Positions 42,896-52,561 of a stretch of DNA of 64,000 nucleotides are shown piece by piece. The position numbers and the translations under genes are program-made. The stretch comes from Dickeya aquatica (GTDB taxonomy: Bacteria; Pseudomonadota; Gammaproteobacteria; Enterobacterales; Enterobacteriaceae). The number at the start of each line of letters is the position of its first letter. The stretch's first letter is position 1. The notes below the pieces were generated by a model, which was given only the letters and a program-made list of their open reading frames with translations, was not told where the DNA came from and did no database searches. Location: the NCBI RefSeq assembly GCF_900095885.1, contig NZ_LT615367.1:1922001-1986000 (forward strand), read 5' to 3'.

Positions 42896-45800
42896 ATGTT
42901 GGGCAATATCAATCATATTCAGCGTCAGCCGTCGGTAACGGATCTTCCCGGTGCCGCTGCCAAAGAGAGCCATGCGTTGACTCAGGGCGCGTCCTCATCG
43001 GTATCCGGCCAGTCTGGTTTACCGTCACTGCAACAAGACGGGGTACGGGTCGCTACGCCGCCGCTCAGCCAGCAACCGGCGCTCACCAAAAATGAAGGCT
43101 CACAGATAGGGCGCTCACCTAATTTGCGGGACATGCAAGGTGCGATAGCCCGGGCGCTATCATCAGGCAGTGCGTCGCCGGGTGAACAGGTGCCCGCCAG
43201 AGAGGCTGACCGCAACGTGACAATGTCACTCAGTGCGGCCGGAAAACTGCAACTGGGCGAGGGCGGCAGTGAGCAGGTCAAAACGCTGCTGTTACAAACG
43301 CTGGGTAAAAACAGCCTGCCGTTTGTGGCGCATCAGGCCAGTGCGGACAACAGCCAGCACGCGCTGATGGATAAAAGTGGCCGTCTGTTCAGTGTGCAAC
43401 AATCCGGCGATACGCTGGTGGCGGTGCACAGCAGTACCCCGACGCAGGCAGGGGCCGCGGCGCAGGCGTTATCAGGCAAACATCCTGCCAGCTACACGCT
43501 GGAGGCAGGTCATGCAGAACTGCGTGCCTCGGTGAAAGCGCCGCATACGGAGCATTCCCTCTCGCTGCCTGCGCCGGGGCAGACGGTCGAGTCGTTACTG
43601 ACCGGTGTGCACACCGACCATGCCCACGGCAATGAAAAACTTCGCGTGCAGGATAATGCGCTCTACAGCCTGAGTGCTGATAACGGCTGGCAGAAAAAAA
43701 CCGATACACCGCACAGCCAGCTTGCCAGACAGGCTGATGGCAAACTGTATGCCGTGAAAGACGATCGCACTCTCAGCGGCCTTTCTCAGGAGAAGGATTC
43801 CGCGGCGTTTACCGACAAAATCAAATCGTTTTCAGCCAATGCCGAAGGCAAGGTTGCGGTGCTGACGGAGCAGGAAAACGGCATTGCGCAGCTTCACCTG
43901 CTGGCAAAACTCGATGTACCGGCTTCGCAGCATCAGCCGCTGCATTTAAAACTGGGGGGAGAGCAGGCTCTGGCGCGTGGCAGTGAACAGGTGAATGCCA
44001 AAGCGGTTGGATTGCAGGGCGACAAGTTATTTATCGCCGATGATGAAGGCAACGTGTTTAGCGGCACATTACCGCAGGATGGCAGCCACGATGTGAAGCT
44101 GGAGCCTTATCACAGCCCGGCGTTGCACGCGGCCTTTGGCGAGACACACAAAGTACAGCATTTTGTTGCCGGTGAAGGCGGGCAAATGCAGGCACAGGTG
44201 AACGATGCCCGTGGGCAAAAGCATTTGGCGGTGCTGGCGCAGGGGGCCGATGCGGGTGAGGGCGCAGGCTTTAAACCCGGCTGGAACCTCAGCGATGCGC
44301 TGGTGCTGGATAATAAAACCGGGCTGTTAAAGCAAGCGCCGCCCGCGCATCAGGCGATGGACATGGGTCGCCTGGGCACAATGGCGCTGCATGACGGCAA
44401 AATTCACTACCTTGACCACACCACCCAGAGCTGGACGAAGACCGATGTCGGGGCCAGCCAGCTGAAGCGTGGGCTGGATAATCAAGCCTACGTACTTGAC
44501 GACGGCCAGGTGAAGAAACTGTCTGTCAACCAAAAAGCAGACAGCGTTAACCACGGTGACAACAACGTTTTTGCGCTGACTCAGGGGCGCAATTCCCATT
44601 CGGCAGGCGACCCGTTGCCGGGGCCGCAAAAGGGCTCGGGCACGACGGCACTGGCGGTAATCAATGCCAATCGGTTTGTGACCGCGAATGATAAAAATGT
44701 GCTGCACCTGCATGTAAGTGAACCGGGTATGCGCAGCCCGGCGCTGCCGCCTCAGCCGCTGCCCACCGCTGGCTTGCAGGGGGAGATTCAGGATGTGGCG
44801 CTGGATAAAGACCACAACCTGTTTGCCCTCAACAAAGAAGGCCAGCTATTCAGGCTCGACAGTCAGGCCTTGCTGGGCAATGCCGACGCGCGCCAGCATC
44901 AGCAATGGCAGCCAGTCAGCCCACCAGGAGCGGGCAAGCTTGAGCACCTGACCACTACCCTCAATCATGAGGTTGCGGTGTCTGGCGGCGACCATCAGCT
45001 TCATCACCTTGCCGGTGGCGAGTGGCAAGCCAGCACGCCGGTGGCGGCGAACCCTGCGGGCAGTGAACCCCGCGCCGCCGCTGCCATGTATGACCGGCTG
45101 GCGCAGGCCACCAAAGCAGTACATATTCCGCTCACGCATCATACCGGTAAGCTTGAGGCGCAGGTGCTTGGCAATGCCGGTATGGAAGGGCGCAAGCTCA
45201 ACAGCGGTTTTCTTGACAAGCTGAGTGCATATGGCAAAGAAACCCTCAAAGAGATGGTCAGAAAACCGATTGATGCTGCCCAACACCATGTTAAAGGGCG
45301 TGAGGGGTTGTCCGCGGTGTATGACGCTCAGGCCGGTATGTTCAAACGGCTGGAAAACGCAGTGACATCACACACTGGCAGCACCAGGCGTGAAGATTTG
45401 CAAAGTCGGCTGGCAAAGCTGGATTTGGGCGAGGCCGGTAAGCCGCTGCTGGATGAAATCACCGCCTTCCAGCAGAGACTGGAACAAAGCGCCGCAAAGT
45501 CAGCGTCAATGCTGGGTAAACATCAGGGCGTACTTAAAAGCAGCGGTGAGGTGGATGAGACATTCTCGCCCTCGACATTGAAAGCGGTGGTACAGGCGTT
45601 TAACGATAAGCGATCCGGCAAAGATTTGAGCGTGGCGCTCTCGACAGTCATGAATGCCGCACCGTTATCCAAAGACAGCAAAGCGGCGGCGCTGCTCAAC
45701 ACGTTTGTGCATAAGAATGTGAACATGAGTTATCAGAGCGACAAGGTAGCAGACGGGGCGCACCGCGATTTGGGGGATGCTATGGCATTAACCAAATCAC

Positions 45801-47890
45801 GGCTGGCGCTGGATGTGATGACCGCCAGTGACCTGCACGGCATGGTGGATAACCTTGAGCGCTTATCGGGTAAACAGCCGACGACGGCAGACCTGCAAGC
45901 CGCTCAGGCGGCGCTTGGCGAGCTGCGTGACCAAAAATACGGCGGTAACGAGGTGAAAAAAGTCACCGATATGGGCTTTACCCGGTTTGGCCAACTGGAA
46001 GCCGATTACGATGCGGTGAAAACCTTTACCCAGGCATTTGGTAATGACAACAGCGCCGTCAGCCTCACCTCGCGTACCTCGCTGGAAGCCGGTAACAAGG
46101 CTGAGCTGGCCGGTAAACTGAAAGACACCCTCTTATCGCTGGATAACGGCGAAAGCCTGGCAGTGAACCGTAACTATAACGCGGGTATCAGCACTGCGTA
46201 TGTGCCATCCAAAGCCAAGGTGATGTTGAATACCACGCCGTTTCAGATTGTCCCCAGCGGTGGCGTAACCGGCGATCGCAGCTACAGCCTGAGTTTTAGC
46301 CGGGGCGATAACGGTATTGATGTGAATTTTGGCCGTAATGGCGGGCTGAACGTCAAGGCCGGGGTCGCCACCGGCCAGTCACCGAATGACGCTAAAAAAG
46401 GGTTTGATTTTGATGATAAAAAACACACGCTGGCGCTGGATTTACGCTTTGGCGGCAGTATTACCGCCGGCGTGGGTACGGTGCAGCAAAACGGGCTGAA
46501 ATTCACCCTCAGTGAAAAGGAACTGCCCGGTTTTATCGACAACCTGATCGAGGGCAAAATCAATCCGCTCGATTTGGTGCAGAAGGGTAACGATCACCGG
46601 GTTAAAGAAGGTTTCTCGATAAAATTCGATGTGGATGCCGCGCTGACGGCGGATGCCCGCGCCGAAGTGAATCTGGCCGACAAACCCGGAGCGGCGCAAA
46701 AAGGCAAGGTGCCGACCTCTGCCGCCCGCCTGTCGCTCGGCATGAATGCCGGAGCAAACCTGATGTCTGCCAGCCACGAGCACAGCACGGTGCGCGGTCA
46801 GTTCACCGAACAGAATACCACCACCAATAACCGGGTGCGGTTTTTAAATCAGGTGAATGTCGGCGCGAACGCGACGGCCTTTGCCGGGATAACCAAGCCT
46901 GACCCCAACGGCAGCTGGACGGCTCCGCTATCGGTTGGGGCCTCAGCCACGATGACGGTCGATACCAAAACCAACCACAGCATCAGTATGCAATTCAAAC
47001 CGGCTCAGGCACTCCAGCCCGCTGATATGGACAGCCTTATCTCATCGCTGGAGAAGAATTTCACCGACCCGCAAACCCAGCAGGTGCTAAAAGGCGTGAA
47101 AGCGTTGAGCGTTGGCGAGCGACAAACCCCGCAGGAAAACATCACCGAAAAACTGTTGATTCTTGGCAAGCATTTTGAGGCGAAAACGCCAGCAGGCGAT
47201 GCGCAGTATGGTGCGATTCAGGGGCTACAGGCCAAAATACGCCAGCAGGAGGCGGCACAAAAACAGAGCGTCACGCTCGACAGCGCCAGCTACAGCACCT
47301 CGTATGCCAACTTGTCGAAACTTGACAGTAACGGTGTCTTTCATGCGCTACGCAAGCTGGTGAGCGACAATTTACCGCCGACAAACGCCGAACGAATTCA
47401 CGGCTTTATGGCAGAGAACCCGGCGCTGAAAGCCGTGGTGCAACAGATGCAGTCACTGACCAATGCCACCGCAGGCGTCAGCCTGGAGCTCAAAGATGAC
47501 GTGAAAGCGATGATTGAAGATAGGCTCAGGCAAGATCGTCAGCCGACAAAATTCGCAGCGAAAAATCAGGTTGAACGCCCGCCGATAAGTCAGGACGAGA
47601 TAGTCGCACTCTTTCGTGACAGCAATAACCTGCGCATTAAATCGATAGATTTCACCCAAACGGTGAAAAACAAAGAGGGGCTGACCTTCCCGCTGCCGAT
47701 TGTCAGTGCCGGAAGTAACGCGGATGTCAGCATGACCAAGATGCTGGGCAAAATCAATTTCAGCTACGGCCAGAATCAAGACAGCCCGGCAAGCTTTAGC
47801 CTGGAAGGGGCGATAGCCAAAGCGACGCCGGAGGTTTCGCAGGCGATTAACCAATTACATCAGCAGGGCATGGCGATAGCGAAATCGTAA
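42896..47890 (+). CDS. dspE: DspE/AvrE-family type III effector
   Basis: A 1664-residue protein from MLGNINHIQRQPSVTDL at 42896; length fits DspE of soft-rot enterobacteria and Erwinia amylovora (about 1600-1840). The N-terminal 120 or so residues are polar and disordered (secretion and DspF-binding region). Residues about 150-780 contain repeated short strands (GKLQLGEGG, SADNGWQKKTD, HYLDHTTQSWTKTD) matching the predicted beta-propeller. The C-terminal half contains the AvrE core. AvrE proteins insert in the plant plasma membrane, form water- and solute-permeable channels and promote water-soaking and cell death. A perfect hrp box precedes it; dspF follows. Confidence 0.96.
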   Translation: MLGNINHIQRQPSVTDLPGAAAKESHALTQGASSSVSGQSGLPSLQQDGVRVATPPLSQQPALTKNEGSQIGRSPNLRDMQGAIARALSSGSASPGEQVPAREADRNVTMSLSAAGKLQLGEGGSEQVKTLLLQTLGKNSLPFVAHQASADNSQHALMDKSGRLFSVQQSGDTLVAVHSSTPTQAGAAAQALSGKHPASYTLEAGHAELRASVKAPHTEHSLSLPAPGQTVESLLTGVHTDHAHGNEKLRVQDNALYSLSADNGWQKKTDTPHSQLARQADGKLYAVKDDRTLSGLSQEKDSAAFTDKIKSFSANAEGKVAVLTEQENGIAQLHLLAKLDVPASQHQPLHLKLGGEQALARGSEQVNAKAVGLQGDKLFIADDEGNVFSGTLPQDGSHDVKLEPYHSPALHAAFGETHKVQHFVAGEGGQMQAQVNDARGQKHLAVLAQGADAGEGAGFKPGWNLSDALVLDNKTGLLKQAPPAHQAMDMGRLGTMALHDGKIHYLDHTTQSWTKTDVGASQLKRGLDNQAYVLDDGQVKKLSVNQKADSVNHGDNNVFALTQGRNSHSAGDPLPGPQKGSGTTALAVINANRFVTANDKNVLHLHVSEPGMRSPALPPQPLPTAGLQGEIQDVALDKDHNLFALNKEGQLFRLDSQALLGNADARQHQQWQPVSPPGAGKLEHLTTTLNHEVAVSGGDHQLHHLAGGEWQASTPVAANPAGSEPRAAAAMYDRLAQATKAVHIPLTHHTGKLEAQVLGNAGMEGRKLNSGFLDKLSAYGKETLKEMVRKPIDAAQHHVKGREGLSAVYDAQAGMFKRLENAVTSHTGSTRREDLQSRLAKLDLGEAGKPLLDEITAFQQRLEQSAAKSASMLGKHQGVLKSSGEVDETFSPSTLKAVVQAFNDKRSGKDLSVALSTVMNAAPLSKDSKAAALLNTFVHKNVNMSYQSDKVADGAHRDLGDAMALTKSRLALDVMTASDLHGMVDNLERLSGKQPTTADLQAAQAALGELRDQKYGGNEVKKVTDMGFTRFGQLEADYDAVKTFTQAFGNDNSAVSLTSRTSLEAGNKAELAGKLKDTLLSLDNGESLAVNRNYNAGISTAYVPSKAKVMLNTTPFQIVPSGGVTGDRSYSLSFSRGDNGIDVNFGRNGGLNVKAGVATGQSPNDAKKGFDFDDKKHTLALDLRFGGSITAGVGTVQQNGLKFTLSEKELPGFIDNLIEGKINPLDLVQKGNDHRVKEGFSIKFDVDAALTADARAEVNLADKPGAAQKGKVPTSAARLSLGMNAGANLMSASHEHSTVRGQFTEQNTTTNNRVRFLNQVNVGANATAFAGITKPDPNGSWTAPLSVGASATMTVDTKTNHSISMQFKPAQALQPADMDSLISSLEKNFTDPQTQQVLKGVKALSVGERQTPQENITEKLLILGKHFEAKTPAGDAQYGAIQGLQAKIRQQEAAQKQSVTLDSASYSTSYANLSKLDSNGVFHALRKLVSDNLPPTNAERIHGFMAENPALKAVVQQMQSLTNATAGVSLELKDDVKAMIEDRLRQDRQPTKFAAKNQVERPPISQDEIVALFRDSNNLRIKSIDFTQTVKNKEGLTFPLPIVSAGSNADVSMTKMLGKINFSYGQNQDSPASFSLEGAIAKATPEVSQAINQLHQQGMAIAKS

Positions 47891-47916
47891 CCCACTTAAT
47901 CAAGGAGAACACCGTG

Positions 47917-48339
47917 ATGACACCCGCACAACACCATGCAGCGCGTCTGCTGCAACACTTCAGCCAGTTTACCAAAACCCGGCTGACGCTTGATAACGGC
48001 GTCTGCGTCCTCAAGGGCGCAGACGGGCAGGAAGCCGCCGTGATAGAAGTGCCCGCCCAGAGTGACAATCTCCTGCTGCACTGCCAGATGGCGAGCCTGA
48101 AAGGCGACACGCGCAACAGCACTTATCGTCTGATGCTGTTGCTGAACTTTGAAATGGCAGCCATGCGCGGTTGCTGGCTGGCACTTGATGAGTATGACAA
48201 TCTGCGCCTGTGTACCCAGTATCCGCTCGATAAACTCGATGAGCCGGGTTTCACCGCGTTGTTAAACGGCTATCTGCACCAGGTGGAACAGACGCGTACT
48301 TTTGTGGTGCACACGCTGGCCCAGATGAACGCGGCCTGA
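47917..48339 (+). CDS. dspF: DspF type III chaperone
   Basis: A 140-residue acidic protein (MTPAQHHAARLLQHFSQFTK) with AAGGAG upstream; a GTG lies one codon earlier. Length and pattern (LTLDNGVCVLKGADGQEAAV; LLLHCQMASL) match class I secretion chaperones of the DspF/AvrF type, which bind the DspE N-terminus and keep it soluble. It lies 26 bases after dspE in the same transcript. Confidence 0.92.
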   Translation: MTPAQHHAARLLQHFSQFTKTRLTLDNGVCVLKGADGQEAAVIEVPAQSDNLLLHCQMASLKGDTRNSTYRLMLLLNFEMAAMRGCWLALDEYDNLRLCTQYPLDKLDEPGFTALLNGYLHQVEQTRTFVVHTLAQMNAA

Positions 48340-48350
48340 GCCTGCGCGCG

Positions 48351-48902
48351 TTATGCCGTTTCGTGTGCGGCCAGCCATGCCTCGGTGGTGGTGACGCGCG
48401 CGAAATCGGCACCCAACAGCCCGAGCGTGACCTCGTGAAGGGTTTGGGCTGTGAGCGGTGGCGAAGCAAGGTCAAAGCTGATGACGGCGTCGCACACGAT
48501 AGTCATGTCAAAACCGGCATCGGCCCCGGCGCGCACCGTCGAATTGACACAAAATCCGGCCACCGCGCCGATGACCTGTATCGCATTCAACCGCTGGGTA
48601 CGCAGGTAAGACAGCACATCGGGCTGGCTGAACGCTGACGAGGTGTGCTTGATAAATACCGGCTCGCCCGCCTGTGGCTCAAAGCCGTCAACCGGTAGGG
48701 CGGCGACGGAGCCGGCCTGTAACGCACTTCCCGCCGCTGGCGTGTGATGGTGGATATGGATAACCGGCCCGCCGCTGGCCCGGTAGTGCGCCAGCAGTTG
48801 CCGCATATGGGCAATACTATCGGTAGGGTAGTAACCGATACCTTGCGCGATGCGCTGGCTGACAAACTGCTGCATATCGATGACCAATAATACCTGTGAC
48901 AT
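48351..48902 (-). CDS. isochorismatase-family hydrolase
   Basis: A 183-residue protein from MSQVLLVIDMQQFVSQ at 48902, with AAAGGAA upstream. The catalytic triad pattern is visible: Asp in VIDMQ, Lys in PVFIKHTSSAF, and Cys in VAGFCVNSTVRAGADAGFD. The substrate is unknown; relatives cleave isochorismate, nicotinamide or N-carbamoyl compounds. Isochorismate is a precursor of plant salicylate, but there is no direct evidence for that substrate. It is convergent with dspF, 11 bases apart. Confidence 0.9.
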   Translation of the reverse strand: MSQVLLVIDMQQFVSQRIAQGIGYYPTDSIAHMRQLLAHYRASGGPVIHIHHHTPAAGSALQAGSVAALPVDGFEPQAGEPVFIKHTSSAFSQPDVLSYLRTQRLNAIQVIGAVAGFCVNSTVRAGADAGFDMTIVCDAVISFDLASPPLTAQTLHEVTLGLLGADFARVTTTEAWLAAHETA

Positions 48903-49072
48903 GGTTATTCCTTTGTACCGGTGGGGTGACCTAACCTGCCGCGCTATCTTACCCGTTCGCTGGCGTGTACCGTGCGATAAAATGCTATTGAATGCTAAGA
49001 TATTACCGGGCCTGCCGGTGCGTGATGCATCCGCGCCAGTCATTTCAGCCAACGAACCTTTTAGAGACTCCG

Positions 49073-52000
49073 ATGAGCGAACAGACCCTGCAACCCGGCC
49101 TGATGGTCATTCACAGCAATCACCCGGAAACCCTGCGCGACCTGCTGGTGTCGTGGATGGCCTCACATCCGCTGGCAGGGCTTGAGAATGAGCTGATTTT
49201 GGTACAGAGCAACGGTATCGGCCAATGGCTGAAGCTGGCGCTGGCGCGTGACAGGCAAGAGGGCGGCTGCGGTATTGCCGCCGCGCTCGATATTCAACTG
49301 CCTGCCCGTTTTTTCTGGCAGGTTTACCGCAGCGTGCTCGGGCGTGAGCAAGTGCCGGAAACCTCGCCGTTTGATAAAGAGCAGTTGATCTGGCGTTTGA
49401 TGCGCCTGCTGCCTGAGCGGTTAGCCGAAGACGATTTTGCTGCACTGGCCGGTTTTCTGCGTGATGATAATGACTTGCGCAAACTTTACCAACTGGCCGC
49501 ACGGCTGGCGGATCTGTTTGACCAGTATCAGGTCTACCGCGCTGACTGGCTCGCTGACTGGGCCGACGGGCGCGATGTGCTGACCACCAGCCGACATGGC
49601 ACCACGCCGCTGCCGGAGGCGCAGCGCTGGCAACCGCGGTTGTGGCGGGCGCTGCTGGCCGATACCGACGCGGAACGTGCAGGCACCAGCCGTGCCGCGT
49701 TGCACCGCCGTTTTCTTGATGTCGTGGCGCAACGCATAAAAGCCGGGCTGCCACCCCCGTCTGGGTTGCCTGCGCGCGTGGTGGTGTTTGGCATCTCGTC
49801 TATGGCACAACAGGCGCTGGAACTCCTGGCGGCACTGAGTCACTGGTGCCAGGTATTGATGTGTGTGCATAACCCGTGCGAGCACTATTGGGGCGATATC
49901 ATCGCCGATAAAGACCTGCTGAGAAGCTGGGAGCGCCGTCAGGCGCGCAAACCCGGCACGCCGCGGGTCATCACCGATGAGGCATTGCACCAGCACGCCC
50001 ACCCATTGCTGGCAGCCTGGGGCAAGCAGGGGCGTGATTATATCGGGCTGCTGGATGAGTACGAGCAACAGGCGCACACACCGGGGCTGATGGAGCGCGT
50101 CAATCTGTTTATCAGCCCCGGAACGGACTGCCTGCTCAACCAGTTGCAGGATGACATCCTTGATTTGCGCCCGGCGCAGGAGAGCCGCCAGCGCTGGCCC
50201 GCGATTGACCCGCAGCAAGACCGCTCGCTCTGTTTTCACCTCGCCCACAGCCCGCAGCGTGAAGTCGAAGTGTTGCATGACCAGTTGCTCGCCGCCTTTG
50301 CCGCCGACCCGACGCTGCGCCCCGGCGAGGTTATCGTGATGGTGCCGGACATCAACGCCTATGCGCCGCATATTCAGGCGGTGTTTGGGTTGATTGAGCG
50401 CGGCGACCCGCGCTATATCCCGTTTAGTGTGGCCGACAGCGGCCCGCGCCAGAATAACCTGCTGCTGGCGGCGCTGGAGCGCTTGCTGCATTTGCCGCAA
50501 TCACGCGTGGCGGTCAGCGACGTGCTGGATTTACTGGATGTGCCTGCGCTGCGACGACGCTTTGCCATCAGCGAGGCCCAGTTGCCGCTGTTGCAGCGCT
50601 GGGTGCGGGCGGCCAATGTGCGCTGGGGGCTCCACGCCCGGCAGCGGCAAAGCCTGGATTTACCGGAAGGGGCTGAGCAAAACAGCTGGTTTTTCGGCCT
50701 GCGCCGGATGTTGCTGGGCTATGCCGTGGGGGCAGGCGACGCCTGGCATGATATTGAACCGCTCGATGAAATCGGCGGGCTGGATGCGGTACTGGCCGGG
50801 CAACTGGCGCTGTTGCTCGACCGGCTGGATGCCACCTGGCAACAATTAAGCCAGCCCGCATTGGCCTCGCAATGGTGTGAACGGCTGCGCACCCTGCTGG
50901 CGACGTTTTTTGAGGCACAGGAGGGCGAAGAAGGCTTCATGTTGCTGCAACTGGACGACAGCCTGCAACGCGTTGGCGAAACCTGCGAGGCCGCCGGGCT
51001 GCAAACGCCGCTGCCGCTGTCGGTGGTGCGTGAGCACTGGCTGGCGATGTTTGAGCACACCAGCCTGACGCAGCCGTTTTTCGCCGGAGCAGTGATTTTC
51101 GCCACCCTGATGCCGATGCGCGCCATTCCGTTTCGCCACGTCTGCCTGCTGGGCATGAATGACGGCGATTACCCCCGTACCCGCGTGCCGCTGGATTTTG
51201 ACCTGATGGGCCAGGACTACCGCCCCGGCGACCGCTCCCGGCGTGAAGATGACCGCTATCTGTTTCTCGAAGCGCTGCTCTCGGCGCGCGAGCGGCTCTA
51301 CATCAGTTGGGTCGGGCGCAGTATTCACGATAACAGCGAGCGCCCGCCTTCGGTGCTGGTGGCGCAATTGCGCGATCATCTCGATTCTGTCTGGCGCAGC
51401 GGCGATGGCCAGCCGCTGCTGGCGGCGCTGACGGTGGAACACCGCCTGCAACCGTTTAGCGCCGAGTATTTCAGTGCGGGCAGTCCGCTGTTTAGTTATG
51501 CCCGCGAATGGCGCAGCGGGTTAGCGCCCGCGCCGGTGGCTGGCTCGTGCGTGCCGCTGCCGGTATATGAGCATGATGGCGCGCTGACGCTGCGTCAGTT
51601 GGCCGATTTTGTGCGTGACCCGGTGCGGCAGTTCTTTCGCCTGCGCCTTAACGTCTGGTTTGAGCGGGACGATCCGGCAAGCCTGGATCAGGAACCGTTT
51701 GTGATAGATGCACTGGATAACTGGCGTTTACAGCATGAGCTGATTATGGCGCAGAAACACGCCGTCCAGCACCATCAGCCACGCGAGCAGGCGTTACGCT
51801 CGCGCCTTGACAGCATGGTTCGCCGCGGCGAGCTCGCGCCCGGCGGTTTTACCGACGTGCTGGTACAAGACCTCGCCGAGCCGATGGCCGACCTGTTTAG
51901 CCGCTATGAGCAGGCGCAGGCTGAGTGGCCGCAGGAGTTGGCCGATGAAGCGCTTCAGGTGCCGCTGGGCGGGACACTGTGGCTGGATGACTGGCTGACG

Positions 52001-52561
52001 GAGTTGCGTGCCGATGCGCAGGGCAACCGTTGCCGTCTGGTGCTGGAGAGCAGCGGGTTACTGCACGCCAGCCGCCGCAGTTACCGTTTTGAGCGCCTGC
52101 TGCCGTTCTGGGTGATGCATTTGGCCGGGCACCTCAACGGGCAGCCGCTGCATACCACGGTGGTGAGCAAGAATGGTACCGTACACCTGAATGCGCTGAC
52201 GCCGATGCAAGCGGAAACATACTGGCAGGCGTTACTGACTGCCTGGCACGCGGGCATGGCTGCGCCGCTGCCACTGGCTGTGAAAACCGGGTTTGCCTGG
52301 CTGGAGGCGGGCGGCACGCCAGAGCTGGCAATAGACAGCGACGCCGGCCGGGCCGCACGGGCCTGTTATGACGAGCACGACCCACCGGCGCGCCGGGCGG
52401 AATCGGTACAGAATCCCTATCTGGCACGCGCCTTTGTGGATTTTGATGCGCTGTGGAGCGAGGGGGCATTTGCCCGCTGGGTTGACCCGCTACTGGCTCC
52501 GCTCTACCACACGCTAAAAGCCGCGTCGGCGAAAAAATCATCATCACGAGGTCAGTCATGA
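49073..52561 (+). CDS. recC: exodeoxyribonuclease V subunit gamma (RecC)
   Basis: A 1162-residue protein (E. coli RecC 1122) from MSEQTLQPGLMVIHSNHPE at 49073. Recognisable RecC segments are ELILVQSNGIGQWLKLALA, GIAAALDIQLPARFFW, VFGISSMAQQALELL, LLGMNDGDYPR and ISWVGRSIHDNSERPPSVL. RecC recognises Chi in the RecBCD complex. Its stop overlaps the recB start by four bases, so no ptrA lies between, unlike in E. coli. Confidence 0.96.
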   Translation: MSEQTLQPGLMVIHSNHPETLRDLLVSWMASHPLAGLENELILVQSNGIGQWLKLALARDRQEGGCGIAAALDIQLPARFFWQVYRSVLGREQVPETSPFDKEQLIWRLMRLLPERLAEDDFAALAGFLRDDNDLRKLYQLAARLADLFDQYQVYRADWLADWADGRDVLTTSRHGTTPLPEAQRWQPRLWRALLADTDAERAGTSRAALHRRFLDVVAQRIKAGLPPPSGLPARVVVFGISSMAQQALELLAALSHWCQVLMCVHNPCEHYWGDIIADKDLLRSWERRQARKPGTPRVITDEALHQHAHPLLAAWGKQGRDYIGLLDEYEQQAHTPGLMERVNLFISPGTDCLLNQLQDDILDLRPAQESRQRWPAIDPQQDRSLCFHLAHSPQREVEVLHDQLLAAFAADPTLRPGEVIVMVPDINAYAPHIQAVFGLIERGDPRYIPFSVADSGPRQNNLLLAALERLLHLPQSRVAVSDVLDLLDVPALRRRFAISEAQLPLLQRWVRAANVRWGLHARQRQSLDLPEGAEQNSWFFGLRRMLLGYAVGAGDAWHDIEPLDEIGGLDAVLAGQLALLLDRLDATWQQLSQPALASQWCERLRTLLATFFEAQEGEEGFMLLQLDDSLQRVGETCEAAGLQTPLPLSVVREHWLAMFEHTSLTQPFFAGAVIFATLMPMRAIPFRHVCLLGMNDGDYPRTRVPLDFDLMGQDYRPGDRSRREDDRYLFLEALLSARERLYISWVGRSIHDNSERPPSVLVAQLRDHLDSVWRSGDGQPLLAALTVEHRLQPFSAEYFSAGSPLFSYAREWRSGLAPAPVAGSCVPLPVYEHDGALTLRQLADFVRDPVRQFFRLRLNVWFERDDPASLDQEPFVIDALDNWRLQHELIMAQKHAVQHHQPREQALRSRLDSMVRRGELAPGGFTDVLVQDLAEPMADLFSRYEQAQAEWPQELADEALQVPLGGTLWLDDWLTELRADAQGNRCRLVLESSGLLHASRRSYRFERLLPFWVMHLAGHLNGQPLHTTVVSKNGTVHLNALTPMQAETYWQALLTAWHAGMAAPLPLAVKTGFAWLEAGGTPELAIDSDAGRAARACYDEHDPPARRAESVQNPYLARAFVDFDALWSEGAFARWVDPLLAPLYHTLKAASAKKSSSRGQS

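Noticed and set aside
49421..50500. 359-codon leftward ORF inside recC
   Set aside because: Long antisense frames are expected in GC-rich genes with this codon bias; no motif or ribosome binding site, and recC is certain.
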